A stretch of DNA of 43,143 bases from Chitinophagia bacterium. GTDB lineage: Bacteria; Bacteroidota; Bacteroidia; Chitinophagales; Chitinophagaceae. The notes under the pieces are model-generated. The model saw only the letters and a list, made by a program, of their open reading frames with translations, did not search any database and was not told the origin of the DNA. Within the stretch, counting starts at the first letter, position 1; every line of letters starts with the position of its first letter. The stretch spans positions 1 to 43,143 of the forward strand of contig RFZW01000006.1 of NCBI GenBank assembly GCA_009920495.1. Direction: 5' to 3'. Below are positions 18,262 through 26,648 of this stretch, in pieces. Both the position numbers and the translations under genes were made by a program.

Positions 18262-19743
18262 CTATAAATCTGAATAATAAATATGTAGCCTGAATCGGGA
18301 ATGCTTCCCTCCTCCCAAACGAACCCTACCAATAGCTGGTTGATTACCAAGGCTTGAACTTAAATAATCCACGCCAGCAGCTTTATTATTAGGGTAAGGG
18401 GGAACAAACATAATAGAATCGTTCACTGGGGCTAATATTCTAAAATCAAACATTGAGTCGGTTCTTGAGATAACGCCCTGCACATATCTACTTATATTGA
18501 AGTTGTAGCTTGCCACCTTCTCATAACCCATGATCGATTTATAAACTAATTTACCACCAAAACGACTCAAATATTCTGCATTTGAAGTGCCTACAAAATC
18601 ATTAGGCACATTCCTGATTTTTTTAGAAGCAGTATCGTATATACCTAAGAATAAGTATTGTGGCGGTGACATTTGTTGGTCAATCGTTTTCAAATTCGCA
18701 TCATCAGGAACTTGTTCTGCAATTAATTCAGCCCGATGAATGATCTTATTTTTAAAGGATTTCAATCCCGGCACTTTCAATTTCACCATGGTTCCAGGAC
18801 TCGTCTGTACATATACCAATGAATCGTTCAATGTGCCATTGATATATTTAAAGGATTCAGAAGCTGCTCTATTTCTTGTAATAAAATTTGCATCCCCTGT
18901 ATTATAAACACTGTATTTAAAATAGCGAACAGCAGTATCTCTTTGTGTTGCACCTACGGCACTTGATCTATAATATAATCCAAGCTTCGTGTTGGTATCG
19001 GTCATACCTAGTCGAATTAATACATTACTATTCCCACTGGTAGTTATCGCAAAGCCCTTAAAATATTCACGCAAAGTAGAATCACTTTTGTATGCATTGG
19101 TTGTATCAAATAATTTAATGAACTGCAATGCAGCAGATGGTAACAATTTTATTCTAATTTGATTATTAGCTAATTCAAAACGACTTATCACCGAATCCCG
19201 CACTTTTGTAAAATCAAGTGTATACGGATTTGCTAGTGCGGCACCTGGTTTTATATTATATGCATTAGGATAATTACTTGCATACAACTTTGCAATTTCC
19301 AATGGCGTCTTATCGTCTATCTTACTTACATTTAATGTTATCGGTTTTGAAGAATCTCCATAAAAACCATGGTAACTTAAAATCAACACAGCAGAATCAA
19401 CTAAGATACTATCCTTATCTCCTTGTAAATAAAATGGAAAAATTTCTGGCTTTAATTGGAAAAACATGGATGCAGTTGTAGAACCAAAAATGGGATCATT
19501 GGTAATGTTCCCTAAAATATGTTCATCTGTTCCAAAAATTCGCATAGAATCCGCATAATCTGCGGACTGTGTTTCCACTGACAATATCGTATCCTTGGTA
19601 TTTACAGCATCCATTGCAGGAAGCAAACCAAGTCCTAATTCAGAAGTACTAATACGTGTACATGCTGAAAAAATCAGGGTTAAAAAAAGGAAAAAAGAAA
19701 ATTTCTTAAGGGTATGAGTTGATGCCATGAATTTAATTATCAT
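18262..19743 (-). CDS. DUF4270 family lipoprotein
   Basis: A 493-residue predicted lipoprotein of the Bacteroidota DUF4270 family. The signal peptide ends at a lipobox (LIFSAC, Cys28 from this start), followed by TRISTSELGLGLLP, which is typical of the family. The rest is beta-rich, with alternating hydrophobic strands and a conserved C-terminus (RVRLGGGKHSRFRLHIYYSDL, about the last 20 residues). No function is established. The ATG at 19743 overlaps the TAA of the upstream GT5-like gene (TAATG), suggesting coupling; an internal ATG at 19728 (MASTHTLKK) is an alternative that keeps the signal peptide. The longer open frame to 19800 is rejected because it lies inside the neighbour. Confidence 0.82.
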   Translation of the reverse strand: MIIKFMASTHTLKKFSFFLFLTLIFSACTRISTSELGLGLLPAMDAVNTKDTILSVETQSADYADSMRIFGTDEHILGNITNDPIFGSTTASMFFQLKPEIFPFYLQGDKDSILVDSAVLILSYHGFYGDSSKPITLNVSKIDDKTPLEIAKLYASNYPNAYNIKPGAALANPYTLDFTKVRDSVISRFELANNQIRIKLLPSAALQFIKLFDTTNAYKSDSTLREYFKGFAITTSGNSNVLIRLGMTDTNTKLGLYYRSSAVGATQRDTAVRYFKYSVYNTGDANFITRNRAASESFKYINGTLNDSLVYVQTSPGTMVKLKVPGLKSFKNKIIHRAELIAEQVPDDANLKTIDQQMSPPQYLFLGIYDTASKKIRNVPNDFVGTSNAEYLSRFGGKLVYKSIMGYEKVASYNFNISRYVQGVISRTDSMFDFRILAPVNDSIMFVPPYPNNKAAGVDYLSSSLGNQPAIGRVRLGGGKHSRFRLHIYYSDL

Positions 19744-20561
19744 TACTTTGCTGCAAGATCGTTGTATAAATCTAAATACTCTGTTAAATCGGAATCCCAA
19801 CCATTAAAAGGAACTACTTTTTTTCCTTTCACGATTGAAAATTCAGACACTAATTTTTTATCTAATATGTCAGCACCAAAAGTGATTGCATCCGCATAAG
19901 TTGCACCACCTCTAAATAATGCTGTATTATTTAAATCCTTAAATGGTTCTAAATCTTTGTCTTTCATATTTGTATTGATCAAAGATTTTGTTAAAAAATC
20001 TTTTCCCAATTTCTCTTCGAAAGTATTTTGACCAATAGTAAAAACCACTTTTGCATTTGAAAAAACAGGTTCTTTCTTAAATGCCGTTTTAATATAAGCA
20101 GGGATTAAACCTGTCATCCAACCGCTACAATGAATAATGTCTGGAGGCCATCCAAATTTCTTCACTGTTTCCAATGCGCCTCTACAAAAGAAGATAGTGC
20201 GAAGTGCGTTATCGTCAAACCATTTTTCATTTTCATCATGAAAAATTTGCTTTCTTTTGAAAAAATCCTCGTTTTCTAGAAAATACACCTGCAACCTTGC
20301 ATTCGGCAAAGAAGCCACTTTGATTTGTAATGGATAATCATCCCCGTCCACTTGCACATTGATCCCAGATAAACGAACTACCTCATGTAAACGGTGTCTA
20401 CGCTCATTGATTACACCAAATCTGGGCATAATACAACGTACTTCTAACCCACTGTCATTACTTTTAATTGCGAGCTTATTGATTACCTCCGCAAATTCGG
20501 TCAGCTCCAAATAGGGCGACATTTCTGTGGCGATATATAAGATTCGTTTTTTTTCAGACAT
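19743..20561 (-). CDS. Glycogen/starch synthase N-terminal-like protein (GT5 fold, single domain)
   Basis: A 272-residue protein matching only the N-terminal Rossmann domain of GT5 glycogen synthases (RILYIATEMSPYLE, then PDIIHCSGWMTGLIPAYIK, resembling the family's DIVHxHDWxTGLIP). The C-terminal ADP-glucose domain is absent. The canonical KTGGL nucleotide-sugar motif is replaced by ELTEF at about residues 19-23. Database names call such Bacteroidota proteins glycogen synthase, but the sequence does not support catalysis. It is coupled to the DUF4270 lipoprotein downstream, a pairing I recall as recurrent in the phylum, which hints at an envelope-related role. Confidence 0.75.
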   Translation of the reverse strand: MSEKKRILYIATEMSPYLELTEFAEVINKLAIKSNDSGLEVRCIMPRFGVINERRHRLHEVVRLSGINVQVDGDDYPLQIKVASLPNARLQVYFLENEDFFKRKQIFHDENEKWFDDNALRTIFFCRGALETVKKFGWPPDIIHCSGWMTGLIPAYIKTAFKKEPVFSNAKVVFTIGQNTFEEKLGKDFLTKSLINTNMKDKDLEPFKDLNNTALFRGGATYADAITFGADILDKKLVSEFSIVKGKKVVPFNGWDSDLTEYLDLYNDLAAK

Positions 20562-20598
20562 TCATTTTGAATTTAACTCAGAACCATCTTTGAGTCTG

Positions 20599-20630
20599 CA
20601 AAGTTACATAAAACCAAGGACTTTAAGAAA
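20599..20630 (-). promoter_or_regulatory. Candidate promoter of the GT5-like/DUF4270 operon
   Basis: TAACTTTG on the minus strand (20599-20606) matches TAnnTTTG exactly. TTTC at 20627-20630, 20 bp upstream, matches the -33 TTTG at three of four positions. The -7 box ends 37 bp before the ATG at 20561. Confidence 0.5.
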
Positions 20631-20721
20631 CCACAAAAAACAGTAATAAAACCCCCTCAGCCAACGCATATCTTAACAAATGGTCGTATTTTGCAGAAGA
20701 TAGGAAAATTCAACCCCAATT

Positions 20722-21705
20722 ATGGCCAAATTTTTAAAAATAGGATTCTTCTTTTTGATTGGCATATTGCTGATTTGGTGGAGTTTACATCAAATTCCGC
20801 CACAAGAATGGGACAAATTTACCAAGGCCTTGGCTAAGTCCAAATTTTGGCTAATCCTACCTATATTTTTCATTTTAGGCCTATCTCATTTTATTAGGGC
20901 CCTCCGCTGGAGATTGATCATGGAACCTCTGGGATACAAACCCTCCATCATGAACACTTTTTTAGCCGTACTCATTGGCTACCTTGCCAATTTAGCCATC
21001 CCTAGATTAGGGGAGGTTTTAAAATGCACCTTGCTGGCAAAGTATGAAAAAGTGCCTGCTGAAAAAATTGTGGGTACGATTGTAGCAGAAAGAGCATTTG
21101 ATGTGATTAGTCTTGGAATTGTATTTTTATTAGCGCTTACTTTACAATTCAATGTAATTGAAGCAGGCTGGCAACAATTACAAACTGGTAATAGCACTGC
21201 CACCCATTCAAATAATAACTTATTTATAATTATAGGGATTGTTGCTTTTCTAGTGATTGTGGCTTTGATTTTATTGTTTACGCTCAAGCACAAATTTGAA
21301 AGGATCATCAACCCTATTAAAAAAATAATCAAAGGTATTTGGGAAGGTGTGATCAGTGCGACCAAATTGAAAAAATATAATTTATTCTTTTTTTATTCCT
21401 TTAGTATTTGGTTTTTATATTTATTAGCTACTTACATAGGATTGTATGGAACAGAAGGAACTGCGAGTTCTTTTTCAACTGCGATCAGTTGCCTAGCCTA
21501 TGCGAGTATCGGCATGATTATCACACCTGGAGGCATTGGTGCCTATGCCTACTTTATGGCCAAAGTATTGGAATTAAATGGTATTGAATACACCATTGGA
21601 TTAGCGAATGGAACTTTACAATGGTTTTCACAAGTCATTATCGTTATTGTTTTAGGCGGACTCGCTTTAATCATGCTCCCTTTTATCAACAAACAAGCAA
21701 AGTAA
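20722..21705 (+). CDS. Flippase-like membrane protein (LPG synthase TM / UPF0104 family)
   Basis: A 327-residue integral membrane protein with about eight transmembrane helices. It belongs to the family that includes the transmembrane part of lysylphosphatidylglycerol synthase (MprF) and YbhN. Family features are SHFIRALRWRLIMEPLGYKPS, LIGYLANLAIPRLGEVLKC and the C-terminal PGGIGAYAYFMAKVL. No soluble aminoacyltransferase domain is attached, so a lipid-flipping or transport role is more likely than lysine transfer, by inference. It leads a + strand run; rfaE2 begins one base after its stop. Confidence 0.88.
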   Translation: MAKFLKIGFFFLIGILLIWWSLHQIPPQEWDKFTKALAKSKFWLILPIFFILGLSHFIRALRWRLIMEPLGYKPSIMNTFLAVLIGYLANLAIPRLGEVLKCTLLAKYEKVPAEKIVGTIVAERAFDVISLGIVFLLALTLQFNVIEAGWQQLQTGNSTATHSNNNLFIIIGIVAFLVIVALILLFTLKHKFERIINPIKKIIKGIWEGVISATKLKKYNLFFFYSFSIWFLYLLATYIGLYGTEGTASSFSTAISCLAYASIGMIITPGGIGAYAYFMAKVLELNGIEYTIGLANGTLQWFSQVIIVIVLGGLALIMLPFINKQAK

Positions 21706-21706
21706 T

Positions 21707-22198
21707 ATGCGATTAGTTGAAACAATTCATCAAAAAATAAAAACGGTCGCAGATGCAAAAAAAGCCATCTCCGCAGGTAAAGTATTAGGCAAAACTTTTG
21801 CATTTACCAATGGCTGTTTTGACATTTTGCATCCCGGACATTTATATTCCTTGGCGGAAACGGCAAAGGAAGCAGATTTCTTAATTGTAGGGCTAAATAG
21901 TGACGCTAGTGTAAAAAGATTAAAAGGTCCAGAACGTCCAATAAATAACACCCATGATCGTGCTTTAATTTTAGCAAATTTATTATTGGTAGATATGGTG
22001 GTGATATTTGAAGAAGATACCCCCTTGGAATTAATTAGCAGTTTATTACCAGATGTTTTAGTAAAAGGTGGCGATTACACTATTGAAACTATTGTAGGCG
22101 CGAAGGAAGTAATTGCAAATGGCGGAAAAGTAATCATCAACCCTATCATTGAAGGATTTTCAACAACGAACACGATTGAAAAAATTAAAAATACCTAA
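21707..22198 (+). CDS. rfaE2: D-glycero-beta-D-manno-heptose 1-phosphate adenylyltransferase
   Basis: A 163-residue nucleotidyltransferase corresponding to the C-terminal domain of HldE. It adenylates heptose 1-phosphate to make ADP-heptose for lipopolysaccharide or glycoprotein glycans. Motifs are TNGCFDILHPGHLYSL (HxGH-type nucleotide-binding), GLNSDASVKRLKGPERP, LVKGGDYTIETIVG and EGFSTTNTIEKI. The kinase domain (RfaE1) is not here, so the two activities are separately encoded. It follows the flippase-like gene with a single-base gap. Confidence 0.9.
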   Translation: MRLVETIHQKIKTVADAKKAISAGKVLGKTFAFTNGCFDILHPGHLYSLAETAKEADFLIVGLNSDASVKRLKGPERPINNTHDRALILANLLLVDMVVIFEEDTPLELISSLLPDVLVKGGDYTIETIVGAKEVIANGGKVIINPIIEGFSTTNTIEKIKNT

Positions 22199-22226
22199 TT
22201 AAGCATTTTTATAATTTATCTAGTAT

Positions 22227-23891
22227 ATGCGTTTTACATTCCTGTTATTTTTATGCGCCATTTCCCATCAATTAGCTATCGCACAATCCAGCCAAAACTG
22301 GCATTGGAAGGATTATACAACTGATTCAGTGCACGGCATTAGTTTACATAATGCATATAAATTAATCGCTACCCTGCCACAAAAAGCAAGTCCTGTAATC
22401 GTTGCCGTAATTGATGGCGGTATTGACACCAATCACGTTGCTTTGAAAAATTTACTATGGACAAATGCAAAAGAAATCCCAAACAATCATTTGGATGATG
22501 ACAAAAATGGTTATGTAGATGACCTACATGGCTGGAATTTTTTAGGTGGAAAGGATGGACGTAATATTGATAAGGCTGCTGCTGAAATGACCCGAATTTA
22601 TCATCGATATAAAAGTAACTATGATGGTAAACAAATTGATACCAACCAATTAAGTTCAAAAGAAAAAGATGCTTACTTGATTTGGAAACAAACCAGGGAT
22701 GAAATTAAAGTAGCTGAAAATGACTTAAGTTCTTTGCAATATATTAAAATGGCAAGCAATGCCATAAAAAAAATGGGGGCGATATTATTAAAGGAATTAC
22801 CAGACTCAAATTTTACTATAGCCTCTTTAGAATCCTACCAACCCATTGGCAGGGTGACACTTGATACCAAGATGGCTTATTTAAGGGCAGTGAAAATTCT
22901 TGGTATTGAAAAAGAAAGCACCTATCCTGAAATCATACAGGATTTAGAAGAATATATTGAAGGGAAAGAAAAAGCTGCGAGCGCTCAAGAAGTGGCACCT
23001 GTAGATATTAGAGCGGATATTATCAAAGACAACTATAATAATTTTTCTGACAAATATTATGGCAACAATGATATCACTGGCCCCAATGCGCGTCATGGAA
23101 CACATGTAGCGGGACTTGTTGCAAGTATACCGGATTCCAATTGGGAAGTCAAAAATTTATATCCGGCACTAAAAATCATGGGAATAAGAACAGTTCCCGA
23201 TGGCGATGAATACGATAAGGATGTTGCATTAGCCATCAGATATGCAGTAGACAATGGCGCAAAAATTATTAATATGAGTTTTGGCAAATCCTATTCGCCA
23301 GAACAAGCATGGGTAGATAGCGCTATCAGATATGCGGCACAAAAAGATGTTTTATTAATTCACTCCGCTGGAAATGAATTTTATAATTTAGATACAAAAA
23401 AAGTGTATCCAAATACCTACTCCCCTAGCTATAAGGATACCGCAAAAAACGTAATTACGGTTGGCGCAAGTAGTGATCCAAGTTTAAATAATGTTTTATT
23501 AACTGACTTTAGTAATTACGGTGCAAAAACAGTAGATGTGCTTTCGCCAGGAAATAAAATATATTCCACATTGCCTGGTAAAAATAATTATGGCTACTTG
23601 CAAGGAACAAGTATGTCATCCCCTATTGTTAGTCATATGGCTGCCATGATTCGATCTTATTTTCCGCAATTATCTGCCATACAAGTAAAAGAAATAATTG
23701 TAAACAGCGTTTGGAAACCGATGGATGGTAATATCAAATATGTCATTCCAAACAGAGACATGGATAAATCATTAATCGAAGTATGCACCACCGGTGGAAT
23801 TGTAAATGCGGCAAATGCAATTGCATTAGCAAAAACGTATAAAATTTCGACACCACAGAATAACGATAAAAAGAAAAAAACTAAGAATTAG
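22227..23891 (+). CDS. Secreted subtilisin-family serine peptidase (S8)
   Basis: A 554-residue exported protease. The signal peptide MRFTFLLFLCAISHQLAIAQ is followed by the S8 domain with the catalytic triad Asp63 (VIDGGIDT), His290 (ARHGTHVAG) and Ser462 (GTSMSSP), and the oxyanion Asn383 (SAGNEF). About 220 residues between Asp and His form a long insertion, including a charged helical stretch (about 115-260), a layout I know from other Bacteroidota S8 peptidases. The C-terminus is a Lys-rich tail with no type IX sorting domain, so export beyond the periplasm is not supported. It lies 28 bp after rfaE2. Confidence 0.92.
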   Translation: MRFTFLLFLCAISHQLAIAQSSQNWHWKDYTTDSVHGISLHNAYKLIATLPQKASPVIVAVIDGGIDTNHVALKNLLWTNAKEIPNNHLDDDKNGYVDDLHGWNFLGGKDGRNIDKAAAEMTRIYHRYKSNYDGKQIDTNQLSSKEKDAYLIWKQTRDEIKVAENDLSSLQYIKMASNAIKKMGAILLKELPDSNFTIASLESYQPIGRVTLDTKMAYLRAVKILGIEKESTYPEIIQDLEEYIEGKEKAASAQEVAPVDIRADIIKDNYNNFSDKYYGNNDITGPNARHGTHVAGLVASIPDSNWEVKNLYPALKIMGIRTVPDGDEYDKDVALAIRYAVDNGAKIINMSFGKSYSPEQAWVDSAIRYAAQKDVLLIHSAGNEFYNLDTKKVYPNTYSPSYKDTAKNVITVGASSDPSLNNVLLTDFSNYGAKTVDVLSPGNKIYSTLPGKNNYGYLQGTSMSSPIVSHMAAMIRSYFPQLSAIQVKEIIVNSVWKPMDGNIKYVIPNRDMDKSLIEVCTTGGIVNAANAIALAKTYKISTPQNNDKKKKTKN

Positions 23892-23925
23892 TAATTAAAT
23901 ACAATATTTACCAAAATTAAAAAAC

Positions 23926-24438
23926 ATGTCTCGACCTAGTGCAAAAGAATATGGTGCCCCACATCAAAATTATATTAACTATACCAGCGGAAAAGATTAT
24001 TCCATTTTAGTACAGCAATACCAAGAAAGAATAACAGAATCCTGGTCGGCAGTCCCCATTGAGAAAACAAATTTCGCCTATGCACCCGACAAGTGGACCA
24101 TCAAACAAATGCTGCAACATGTTATTGATACGGAAAGAATTTTCGCTTATCGTGCTTTGGCTATTGCAAGGCAAGAACCGGCTGCTTTATTAGGATTTGA
24201 CGAAAACGAATATGCAAAAAATGCAACCGCTGCAAATAGAAACTGGAAAGATATGTTAATTGAATGGCGTGTAGTTAGGCAATCTACCAATTTACTATTC
24301 GCCTCTTTTACAGAGGAACAAATGAAAGCGATGGGGACCGCAAGTGGTCATCCTATTTCAGTTAATGCATTAGGATTTATCATTTTTGGCCATGCGCTTC
24401 ATCATTTACATGTGCTAAAAGAGCGCTATGACATCTAA
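23926..24438 (+). CDS. DinB-family putative metal-dependent protein
   Basis: A 170-residue four-helix-bundle protein of the DinB/YfiT type. Metal ligands are suggested by H65 (KQMLQHVIDTE) and the C-terminal GHALHH (H156, H160). The KWTIKQMLQHVIDTERIFAYR segment is typical of DinB_2 proteins. Related enzymes include bacillithiol transferases, but the substrate here is unknown. It is the last gene of the + strand run and is followed after about 20 bp by a strong terminator. Confidence 0.85.
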   Translation: MSRPSAKEYGAPHQNYINYTSGKDYSILVQQYQERITESWSAVPIEKTNFAYAPDKWTIKQMLQHVIDTERIFAYRALAIARQEPAALLGFDENEYAKNATAANRNWKDMLIEWRVVRQSTNLLFASFTEEQMKAMGTASGHPISVNALGFIIFGHALHHLHVLKERYDI

Positions 24439-24460
24439 TTTAAATAAGTACTAATAAACA

Positions 24461-24496
24461 AAAAATCCCGTCCCGATTTCTCGGGACGGGATTTTT
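24461..24496. terminator. Bidirectional terminator between dinB-like gene and yceI
   Basis: A perfect 16-bp stem, AAAAATCCCGTCCCGA (24461-24476) with TCGGGACGGGATTTTT (24481-24496), encloses a 4-nt loop TTTC. The A-run on one side and T-run on the other let it serve both converging transcripts. Confidence 0.9.
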
Positions 24497-24516
24497 TTAT
24501 GAAACCAATGCTTTAA

Positions 24517-25092
24517 TTATTTTGTTCCGTAAATATGGATCGCTAATTGCACATCTGAATCCACCATACCTATACCATAGTTAATTCCAAAAACTGTTCT
24601 ATCAAAAGGGAAGAATGCTTCAGCAAAAAAACCTTTGTCATCTGCATTTCTAATGATTGCAGTGAATGTAACCGGCGCCTTAATACCTTTCAAGCTTAAA
24701 TCGCCTTTAATAGTTGCTCTGTCTGCTTTAGTATAATCTACAGTATTAATTGTAAAAGTAGCTTCACCAAATTTTGAAATATCAAAAAAATCAGCAGAAG
24801 ATAAATGACCTTGTAATTTTGCGCCACCCCCTTCATCTGTTACTTTTAAACCAGCAACATCAATTACAAAACTGCCACCTACTAATTTACCACCATCTAC
24901 TTGTACAGCTCCTGATTTAACTGGGAAATATCCTGTATGGAAATCACTCTTTTTTGAACCAATCCAATCCACTTTGCTTTTTTGTGCATTTACAGTAAAT
25001 GTAACTGCAGCGTTTGTTTTGTCTTTTTTAGTAAAAGCAACTAAGGAAAATGAAGTTGCCAAAATGACAACTGCGAAAATGATTTTTTTCAT
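24517..25092 (-). CDS. YceI family periplasmic lipid-binding protein
   Basis: A 191-residue exported protein with a signal peptide (MKKIIFAVVILATSFSLVAF) and the YceI lipocalin-like beta barrel. Characteristic stretches are AQKSKVDWIGSKKSDFHTGYF, SADFFDISKFGEATFTIN and KGDLSLKGIKAPVTFTA. YceI proteins bind polyisoprenoid-type lipids in the periplasm; the physiological role in Bacteroidota is unclear. It is transcribed alone, divergent from sucC across about 190 bp, and ends at the shared terminator. Confidence 0.9.
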   Translation of the reverse strand: MKKIIFAVVILATSFSLVAFTKKDKTNAAVTFTVNAQKSKVDWIGSKKSDFHTGYFPVKSGAVQVDGGKLVGGSFVIDVAGLKVTDEGGGAKLQGHLSSADFFDISKFGEATFTINTVDYTKADRATIKGDLSLKGIKAPVTFTAIIRNADDKGFFAEAFFPFDRTVFGINYGIGMVDSDVQLAIHIYGTK

Positions 25093-25232
25093 ATTTATTT
25101 AATGTTTTAGATTATTGTGCCAACTAAAATACGCAAAAAAATCGCGAATTCAATAGGCCCAGTTGTTATATAATATTTAATTGTTATTAAAGTGTAAATA
25201 TATAAATCAATGTTTAAACAACAAAATATATT

Positions 25233-25268
25233 TTTGGGCAATTCTATGCCTTTAATCTAGTATCTTCG
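25233..25268 (+). promoter_or_regulatory. Candidate sucC promoter
   Basis: TATCTTCG at 25261-25268 matches the -7 TAnnTTTG at seven of eight positions and sits 16 bp before the ATG. TTTG at 25233-25236 could be the -33 element, but the 24-bp spacer is longer than the 20 bp seen at metK. The same TATCTTCG variant precedes the small lipoprotein gene. Confidence 0.4.
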
Positions 25269-25284
25269 CCAAAATTTAGATTTT

Positions 25285-26496
25285 ATGAATTTGCATGAAT
25301 ATCAAGCAAAAGAATTACTTAAAAAGTATAATGTTCCAGTACAAGAAGGTATCGCAGCTGAATCAGTAGATGCTGCAATAACTGCTTACCACAAGATAGC
25401 AGGCGAAACAAATAATAAATTCGCAGTAGTTAAGGCTCAAATACATGCGGGTGGTCGTGGTAAAGGTAAAATAGTAGGCACTGAACAAAGAGGTGTAGCC
25501 GTTGGTAAATCAGCAGCCGATATTGAAACTTTTGCAAAAAATATTTTAGGTGGTACATTAGTAACCATACAAACTGGCCCAGCAGGTAAATTAGTTTCTA
25601 AAATATTAGTTGCGCAGGACGTATATTATGAAGGCCCTCAGCCAACCAAAGAATTTTACTTGTCAATTTTATTAGATCGTTCCAAAGGAATGAATGTAAT
25701 TATGTATAGCACAGAAGGTGGAATGGATATTGAGGAAGTCGCACATAATACCCCTGAAAAAATATTTAAAGAATGGATACACCCTGGTGGTGCCTTACAA
25801 GGTTTCCAGGCGCGTAAAATTGCTTTCAATTTAGGATTGAGTGGTGACGCTTTAAAAAGTTGCGTAAAATTTGTTACCAATTTATACAATGCCTATGTTG
25901 GTTTAGATTGCGGTATGCTTGAGATTAATCCCCTATTCAAAACAAGTGATGATAAAATCATTGCTGTGGATTGTAAAATGAATATTGATGACAATGCATT
26001 AATGCGTCATCCTGATTTATTAGCAATGAGGGATGTTACTGAAGAAGATCCTACTGAAGTTGAAGCAGGTGAATACAATTTAAACTTTGTTAAATTGGAT
26101 GGCAATGTAGGTTGTATGGTGAATGGTGCAGGACTAGCTATGGCTACTATGGATATGATTAAGTTAAGTGGTGGTGAGCCCGCTAACTTCTTAGACGTAG
26201 GTGGTACTGCAAATGCGCAAACAGTAGAAGCTGGATTTAGAATTATCTTGAAAGACCCTAATGTAAAAGCTATTTTAATTAACATCTTTGGCGGTATTGT
26301 TCGTTGTGATCGTGTTGCTGCTGGTGTAATTGAAGCTTTCAATAAATTAGGTAATATAAATATCCCAATCATTGTGCGTTTACAAGGCACCAATGCGGTG
26401 GAAGCAAAAAAATTAATTGACGAAAGTGGATTGAAAGTGCAATCTGCAATACAATTGAGCGAAGCTGCTGCTTTAGTAAAGCAAGCCGTTGCTTAG
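25285..26496 (+). CDS. sucC: Succinate--CoA ligase (ADP-forming) beta subunit
   Basis: Beta subunit (403 residues) of the TCA-cycle enzyme that makes ATP or GTP from succinyl-CoA. The ATP-grasp domain covers about 1-230 (MNLHEYQAKELLKKYNVPV, AQIHAGGRGKGKI, CGMLEINPL, VDCKMNIDDNALMRHPD). The CoA-ligase domain follows, with LDVGGTANAQTVEAGFRIIL and NIFGGIVRCDRVAAGVIEA. The alpha subunit gene sucD is not adjacent, so the subunits are encoded at separate loci. The stop is followed immediately by a perfect 16-bp hairpin. Confidence 0.96.
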   Translation: MNLHEYQAKELLKKYNVPVQEGIAAESVDAAITAYHKIAGETNNKFAVVKAQIHAGGRGKGKIVGTEQRGVAVGKSAADIETFAKNILGGTLVTIQTGPAGKLVSKILVAQDVYYEGPQPTKEFYLSILLDRSKGMNVIMYSTEGGMDIEEVAHNTPEKIFKEWIHPGGALQGFQARKIAFNLGLSGDALKSCVKFVTNLYNAYVGLDCGMLEINPLFKTSDDKIIAVDCKMNIDDNALMRHPDLLAMRDVTEEDPTEVEAGEYNLNFVKLDGNVGCMVNGAGLAMATMDMIKLSGGEPANFLDVGGTANAQTVEAGFRIILKDPNVKAILINIFGGIVRCDRVAAGVIEAFNKLGNINIPIIVRLQGTNAVEAKKLIDESGLKVQSAIQLSEAAALVKQAVA

Positions 26497-26538
26497 TTTT
26501 AAGTAGCATTTTTATAAAATATAAAATGCTACTTAAAA
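26497..26538. repeat. Perfect inverted repeat directly after the sucC stop codon
   Basis: TTTTAAGTAGCATTTT (26497-26512) and AAAATGCTACTTAAAA (26523-26538) pair over 16 bp around a 10-nt AT loop. It begins at the base after the sucC TAG. It may stabilise the sucC transcript or help end transcription before the GC-rich terminator downstream. Confidence 0.7.
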
Positions 26539-26559
26539 CGCTCTTATGATTTTTAAAAT
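26507..26559. repeat. 53-bp direct repeat, copy 1
   Basis: The 53 bases 26507-26559 recur without mismatch at 26595-26647, an offset of 88 bp. Copy 1 includes the right half and loop of the sucC hairpin. The terminator at 26555-26584 starts inside its right edge. Confidence 0.9.
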
Positions 26560-26584
26560 ACCCCCAATGAATCGGGGGTATTTT
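26555..26584. terminator. Bidirectional terminator between sucC and the sprT-like gene
   Basis: AAAATACCCCC (26555-26565) pairs perfectly with GGGGGTATTTT (26574-26584) around an 8-nt loop, with T-rich sequence on the + side and A-rich on the other. It lies between two convergent genes and between the two copies of the 53-bp repeat. Confidence 0.85.
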
Positions 26585-26594
26585 GTTTTATTTC

Positions 26595-26647
26595 CATTTT
26601 TATAAAATATAAAATGCTACTTAAAACGCTCTTATGATTTTTAAAAT
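26595..26647. repeat. 53-bp direct repeat, copy 2
   Basis: Identical to 26507-26559 over 53 bases. It ends one base before the stop codon of the SprT-like gene. It lacks the left arm of the copy 1 hairpin, keeping only a 6-bp inner stem (CATTTT/AAAATG). Confidence 0.9.
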
Positions 26648-26648
26648 G

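Noticed and set aside
20722-21705. MprF-type lysyl-phosphatidylglycerol synthase
   Set aside because: Only the transmembrane flippase part is present; the soluble aminoacyl-transferase domain is missing.
22227-23891. S8 protease as a type IX secretion cargo
   Set aside because: The C-terminus is a short Lys-rich tail; no Ig-like C-terminal sorting domain is present.
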